From: an uncultured Brachyspira sp.
GTDB taxonomy: Bacteria; Spirochaetota; Brachyspiria; Brachyspirales; Brachyspiraceae
DNA length: 49,803 nucleotides
NCBI RefSeq assembly: GCF_944390845.1
Contig: NZ_CALXRM010000020.1
Coordinates: 1 to 49,803, forward strand
Direction: 5' to 3'
Shown piece after piece: positions 46,169-49,803 of the stretch (position 1 is its first letter; every line of letters begins with the position of its first letter). The notes below the pieces were generated by a model. It saw only the letters and a list, made by a program, of their open reading frames with translations. It was not told the DNA's origin and ran no database searches. The translations under genes and the position numbers were made by a program.

Positions 46169-47668
46169 TTATTCAATTAACCATTCATCACCATATTTTT
46201 TAACCTCTAAAATTACAAACTCTCCTGCCTCATTACTTATACATAAAGACTTTCCTTCATCGTCATAATTTACTACATTTTTAAGCGTCATTTCATTAGT
46301 TATAATATTAAGATAATAATCAATCTCTTGTGTAGCTAAAAACCAGTCTGCTTCCATACCATCAACAGTTCCATCACTTTGTTTATTTTCTTCCAAATTA
46401 TTTTTTATTTCTTCAAAACTATTTTCTAAATTTTTAATATAATTATCAGAAAAATATCCCGAATTTTTAAATTTAGCTATATAGAGATATACATTCTCCA
46501 TATTAATCTCATAATATCCGCCGCCCTCAAAATCGAAATCTACTATTTTATTAAAAATATCATTTAATTCACTATAATTTTCAGCATACCATCTGCAAGC
46601 ATTATAATATGCTTTTTCTTTAGTGCTTTTATCATTAGCATCTATAGCATCCACTATTTCAGGAGCTTTTTTATATACTCCAGTAAATCCATAGCTTCCA
46701 TTAGGCTCTGTTACTATAATAGTATCAGCATTTATAGGCTGAATAGATATAATATAACCTCCATCCATTCCTACAGTCTCTTCATAATCTAAAGTATGAG
46801 AACCTATACCGCAATGAGGTTCAACATACTGATTCTCTTGTAATACCATTTTACTAACATCTGTACTTTGAATATTAGTTACTGTTTGTCCGTTTTCATC
46901 TATAGTTATGTTAATAGCATATAAATAGAAAGTTTCATCATTATTTTTCTTTAATTCTATAGAAGAATTATTATTTGAATATATACCGTTAAAATTATAA
47001 GTATTAATATTACCTACTTCTTCTGGTTTATACTCTGATTCTGATATTAATATACCTTGCTGTCTTTCATTATACGCTTCAAAGGTTACATCAGCTTTAT
47101 TTTCATAAGGGAAATTATCAAAATTAGGATTTTCTTTTACTTCTCTATAATAGTAATTAGAATAATAATTTTCTTTTTCCCATTTAACCATTATAGTTTC
47201 ATTAGGATCGCCTTCATAACCTTGATAATTATCCTCATAAAGAATTCCATTTTTTACTGAAAAGCCTTTATAATTTGTAGCTATATTACTTGGTCCTTTT
47301 TCGTACTTATCCTGTATATTATAAGTTTCATAATAATAAGCATTAGTTCCGTCTTTTGAAGATTCAAAGATATAATTTTTATCTTCTCTATAACTTCCGG
47401 AATCATATAGATATTCTATATCGCCGTTATCTTTAAAAGTATATTTTGCCATACCGCTTATAATTATTTTATTTTTTACTTTATCTAAAAATGCTGCATC
47501 TGCCTGTGATAATATTTTTGTTGCTGGTATAGTTTCATTTGACTGTACTGCCTCATTTGTATTAACAGTATTTGTATTAACATCTGTTTGATTATTAGAT
47601 GAATTTTTATTACCGCATTGAATTATAATTAAAGACATTATTGTAATGAGTACAAATATTTTCTTCAT
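46169..47668 (-). CDS. Lipoprotein of unknown function
   Basis: The 499-residue product has a lipoprotein signal peptide with a lipobox-like IIIQC (lipidated Cys18), then a Asn/Ser/Thr-rich spacer (about 19-50), the usual flexible tether. The mature part is acidic and Tyr/Asn-rich with beta-like segments (for example NIDYLYDSGSYRED-type patterns, FNGIYSNNNSSIELKK) and a helical C-terminal third (about 340-450). No enzyme motif or known domain is apparent. It is probably anchored in the outer or inner membrane facing the periplasm or the surface. It is monocistronic, between the hairpin-rich gap and the MATE region. Confidence 0.7.
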   Translation of the reverse strand: MKKIFVLITIMSLIIIQCGNKNSSNNQTDVNTNTVNTNEAVQSNETIPATKILSQADAAFLDKVKNKIIISGMAKYTFKDNGDIEYLYDSGSYREDKNYIFESSKDGTNAYYYETYNIQDKYEKGPSNIATNYKGFSVKNGILYEDNYQGYEGDPNETIMVKWEKENYYSNYYYREVKENPNFDNFPYENKADVTFEAYNERQQGILISESEYKPEEVGNINTYNFNGIYSNNNSSIELKKNNDETFYLYAINITIDENGQTVTNIQSTDVSKMVLQENQYVEPHCGIGSHTLDYEETVGMDGGYIISIQPINADTIIVTEPNGSYGFTGVYKKAPEIVDAIDANDKSTKEKAYYNACRWYAENYSELNDIFNKIVDFDFEGGGYYEINMENVYLYIAKFKNSGYFSDNYIKNLENSFEEIKNNLEENKQSDGTVDGMEADWFLATQEIDYYLNIITNEMTLKNVVNYDDEGKSLCISNEAGEFVILEVKKYGDEWLIE

Positions 47669-47783
47669 AGTTTTTCCTTTAATATTATTAAAATAAGTAT
47701 ACTATATAGATGTATTTATTTCAATATACATATATAAAGCAAATAAAATTTATAAAAAATATATAAATTTATTAGTCCAAAAT

Positions 47784-47812
47784 TTGACTTTTTATTATTT
47801 ATATATTATTAT
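47784..47812 (+). promoter_or_regulatory. Promoter of the MATE riboswitch leader
   Basis: TTGACT (47784-47789), 17 bp, then TATTAT (47807-47812). Transcription would start near 47819, exactly at the beginning of the structured leader. Confidence 0.65.
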
Positions 47813-47819
47813 AAATATC

Positions 47820-47907
47820 GTTCATCGGAGGGTGAAATAACATTTGAAGTTATTAGCTGGATAAGATGACGGGTGGAATCCCCGTTTTCTTATTCAGCTT
47901 TTTTTTT
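47820..47907 (+). promoter_or_regulatory. Candidate guanidine-IV (mepA-motif) riboswitch with terminator
   Basis: The leader has CGGAGGGTG (47826-47834), a 6-bp stem AATAAC/GTTATT (47836-47841, 47849-47854) with a 7-nt loop, and a second stem ACGGG/CCCGT (47869-47873, 47881-47885) with another 7-nt loop. Four bases of the two loops can pair (GAAU with AUUU). The second stem sits inside a 12-bp terminator stem, AGCTGGATAAGA with TCTTATTCAGCT, followed by nine T (47899-47907). Position before a MATE efflux gene and these features agree with the guanidine-IV class as I remember it; the class is reported as a transcription-controlling switch. I did not have an alignment to score it. Confidence 0.7.
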
Positions 47908-47971
47908 GGATTTTATTTTGCCATATACAAAACCAATATTGAACATAAAAATTAATAATAGGAGTTATAAA

Positions 47972-49339
47972 ATGAAAGAACAAACTTTAACGCAAGGAAA
48001 AATATTAAAATCATTAATTTCATTTGCTTTTCCAATACTTTTGGCATTATTTCTGCAGGCTATGTACGGAGCTGCAGACTTGATAATAGTAGGACAGTTT
48101 GCAGGAACTAATGAACAGTCTGGAGTTGCTTCAGGCAGTCAATTATTCAATATGATAACTATGATAATAACAGGACTTACTATGGGTGTAACTGTATTTG
48201 TAGGAGAAGCTATAGGAGCAAATAAAAGCCAAAAAGCAGCACAGGGAATAGGAAGCGGAATTATTATTTTTTCAGTTATCGCTGTTATAATTACTTTCTT
48301 TATAGTTCCTTTCAGCGATCAAATTGCAGTATATATGCATGCCCCAAAAGAAGCATTTACACAAACAAGCAATTATATAAAAATATGCGGTATAGGAACA
48401 ATATTTATAGTAGCATATAATTGTATAGGTGCAGTATTTAGAGGAATTGGAGATTCAAAAACTCCATTAATTACTGTTGCTATTGCCTGTTTTATTAATA
48501 TAGTAGGAGACATTATATTAGTTGCCGTTTTCGATATGGGAGCTTCTGGTGCTGCCATTGCTACCATTTCTTCTCAGGCTGTAAGTGTAATATTTTCACT
48601 TTATTTTATAAGTAAGAAAAAACTTCCTTTTACATTTTCTAGAAAATATATCAAATTAGAAAAAGAATCTGTAAAAAGAATACTGTTTATAGGTTCCCCT
48701 ATTGCTTTACAGGAAATGCTTGTTCAGTTTTCATTTTTATTCATACAGGTAATAGTTAATGGAATGGGAGTAATGTAATCTGCAGCTGTTGGAGTAGCTG
48801 AAAAAGTATGTGTATTTTTAATGCTTGTTGCTTCTGCCTATATGCAGTCAATATCTGCATTTGTAGCACAAAATAATGGTGCAGGATTATATGAACGTTC
48901 TAAAAAAGCATTAATTTACGGCATTAGAACGGCTTTTATAGCTGGAATAATTATGGGAATATTTTCTTTCTTTTTCGGATCATTATTATCAAATATATTC
49001 TCAAAAGAAAATACTGTTATATTAGCATCGCATAGTTATTTGAAAGCTTATGCTATAGACTGTATGCTTACCGCTATTTTATTCTGTTTTGTAGGATATT
49101 TTAACGGATGCGGAAAAACATTGTTTGTTATGATTCAAGGAATAGTAGGGGCATTTTTTGTAAGAATACCTGTTGTATATTTAATGAGTCAGATTGATAA
49201 TGCTTCGCTTTTTACTATAGGACTTGCTACACCAATATCATCTATGGTGCAGATAATTTTATGTTTAATAGCCTATAATTTACATAAAAAAAGTTTATGT
49301 GATTCTCAAAAATTTGAGAAATCATATTCAGCTATTTAA
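47972..49339 (+). pseudogene. MATE-family multidrug efflux gene interrupted by one stop codon
   Basis: The true start is the ATG at 47972 (AGGAG 7 bp before it); the in-frame extension upstream would run through the riboswitch terminator. The frame encodes about 455 residues, the normal MATE length, with twelve membrane helices in two halves (ISFAFPILLALFLQAMYGA; GVASGSQLFNMITM; C-half AEKVCVFLMLVASAYMQS). A single TAA at 48776-48778 splits it after residue 268 (GVM-stop-SAAVGVAEK). The same frame continues intact to 49339. One base change, for example from CAA, explains it. As it stands, only the first half could be translated from the normal start. MATE pumps export cations such as guanidinium-like drugs in exchange for Na+ or H+. 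Confidence 0.88.
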
Positions 49340-49353
49340 TTATATTATGCTTT

Positions 49354-49393
49354 TATAATAGGAGGGTTTTATATAAAGCCTTCCTATTATATA
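49354..49393 (+). terminator. Hairpin terminator after the MATE gene
   Basis: TATAATAGGA and TCCTATTATA form the stem, extended by TTTTATATAAA-type pairs, right after the MATE stop. The downstream T run is weak. Confidence 0.6.
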
Positions 49394-49430
49394 AATAATA
49401 AATTCTAATTATATAAATAATAAATTCTAA
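49387..49430. repeat. Two perfect 22-bp tandem repeats
   Basis: The 22-bp unit, beginning TTATATAAATAATAAA and ending TTCTAA, occurs twice in direct succession at 49387-49408 and 49409-49430. The first copy overlaps the terminator's right arm. Confidence 0.85.
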
Positions 49431-49461
49431 AACTAATTTATTTATCTGTTTTGAAATTTAA

Positions 49462-49799
49462 TATATACTGAAAATTTTTAAGTTTGTCAAAAAATACAAT
49501 TTTAAATTTAGGTTATTTGCGGGGACTACCCCCACCGCTCTGCGTACTTCGTAACACCACCAGTTCTTTTGCGACTGAAAGGGAGTGCCTGTGGCGTGGC
49601 ACAAAGAACCAAAAAGACTAAATTTTAACCTAAATTTTAGGTATTACCATAAATTTAATACATATTGTAATAATATAAGGTTGTAGTATTTGCGTTTTTT
49701 GCAACTTTGACGAAGTCCGCAGAGCGTGTGCGTCAAAAAAGTTGATAATACATCTGCCAAGATATCAAAATTGACAAAATATAGTTGTTTAGGTATATT
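49462..49799. repeat. Dispersed promoter-ended repeat, copy C (core inverted)
   Basis: About 338 bp, ending 4 bp before the window edge. The left end 49462-49490 and the right end 49771-49799 match the ends of copies A and B in the same orientation. Each again reads outward as TTGACA, 17 bp, then TATATA or TATATT. The core between them runs the other way: the reverse complement of 49690-49770 (TTATCAACTTTTTTGACGCA) matches what follows the left end of copy A (TTATCAACTTTTTGCCGCA). The GC-rich part at 49515-49610 lies at the left here but at the right in A and B. Confidence 0.72.
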
Positions 49800-49803
49800 A
49801 AAT

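Noticed and set aside
47820-47907. Fluoride, TPP, ykkC (guanidine-I) or mini-ykkC riboswitch
   Set aside because: The conserved cores of those classes as I know them are absent; the guanidine-IV features and MATE context fit better.
47873-47971. N-terminal extension of the MATE gene
   Set aside because: It would start inside the riboswitch and read through its terminator; the ATG at 47972 has a proper AGGAG.
49387-49430. CRISPR array
   Set aside because: Two adjacent 22-bp direct repeats have no spacer between them, and no cas gene is present in the window.

Overview
The window looks like a chromosomal segment of a Brachyspira-type spirochaete. It is very AT-rich and almost every base is in a compact gene or a short intergenic gap. 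It carries three methyl-accepting chemotaxis proteins, an LPS/LOS-export ATPase (LptB, so a double membrane), spirochaete-style lipoproteins, a two-domain cyclic-nucleotide-binding regulator and two ferritins. The genus is inferred from gene content and composition; I could not run a database search. There is no prophage, no CRISPR array and no transposase gene.

Layout. 0.1-4.9 kb: a membrane protein, tsaE (t6A synthesis), a BatD-like lipoprotein and mnmE (tRNA wobble-U modification) on the plus strand, then a small outer-membrane protein. 4.9-10.8 kb: a Crp-like regulator, purB, a threonine aldolase and a chemoreceptor with an amino-acid-binding Cache motif. 10.9-14.1 kb: a minus-strand rimP-nusA-methyltransferase operon with a strong promoter and what looks like a transcription attenuator in its leader. 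14.2-17.5 kb: cls, a leucine-rich-repeat protein and a nitrilase-family amidase. 17.6-22.4 kb: a second chemoreceptor, galK, two head-to-tail dispersed repeats and a GNAT acetyltransferase. 22.7-27.5 kb: a GH3 glucosidase, groL, then rpsU with initiator and elongator tRNA-Met behind a near-perfect promoter. 27.6-36.9 kb: two unknown proteins, a U32-family RNA-hydroxylation protein, a broken GH63-type glucosidase, ruvX, a DUF4340 protein, lptB and two ferritins. 37-45.7 kb: a third chemoreceptor, ilvD, a decayed BASS transporter copy, an iron-type alcohol dehydrogenase, an intact BASS transporter and tsaD. 45.7-49.8 kb: a hairpin-rich gap, a lipoprotein, a candidate guanidine-IV (mepA) riboswitch ahead of a MATE efflux gene broken by one stop codon, and a third dispersed repeat.

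The most unusual material is a dispersed non-coding repeat with three full copies (21034-21320, 21315-21662, 49462-49799) and one fragment (about 41397-41580). The ends of each full copy form an imperfect inverted repeat, and each end reads as an outward-facing sigma-70-like promoter (TTGACA, 17 bp, TATAtA). In the third copy the core between the two -35 boxes is flipped relative to the tails, as if it had inverted at the shared TTGACA boxes. The cores are GC-rich and hairpin-rich in an otherwise AT-rich genome.

Three genes are broken: the MATE pump (one nonsense codon), the GH63 glucosidase (one nonsense codon and one frameshift) and the first BASS copy (a large internal deletion and a frameshift near the end). 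Assembly error cannot be excluded for the single-base lesions.
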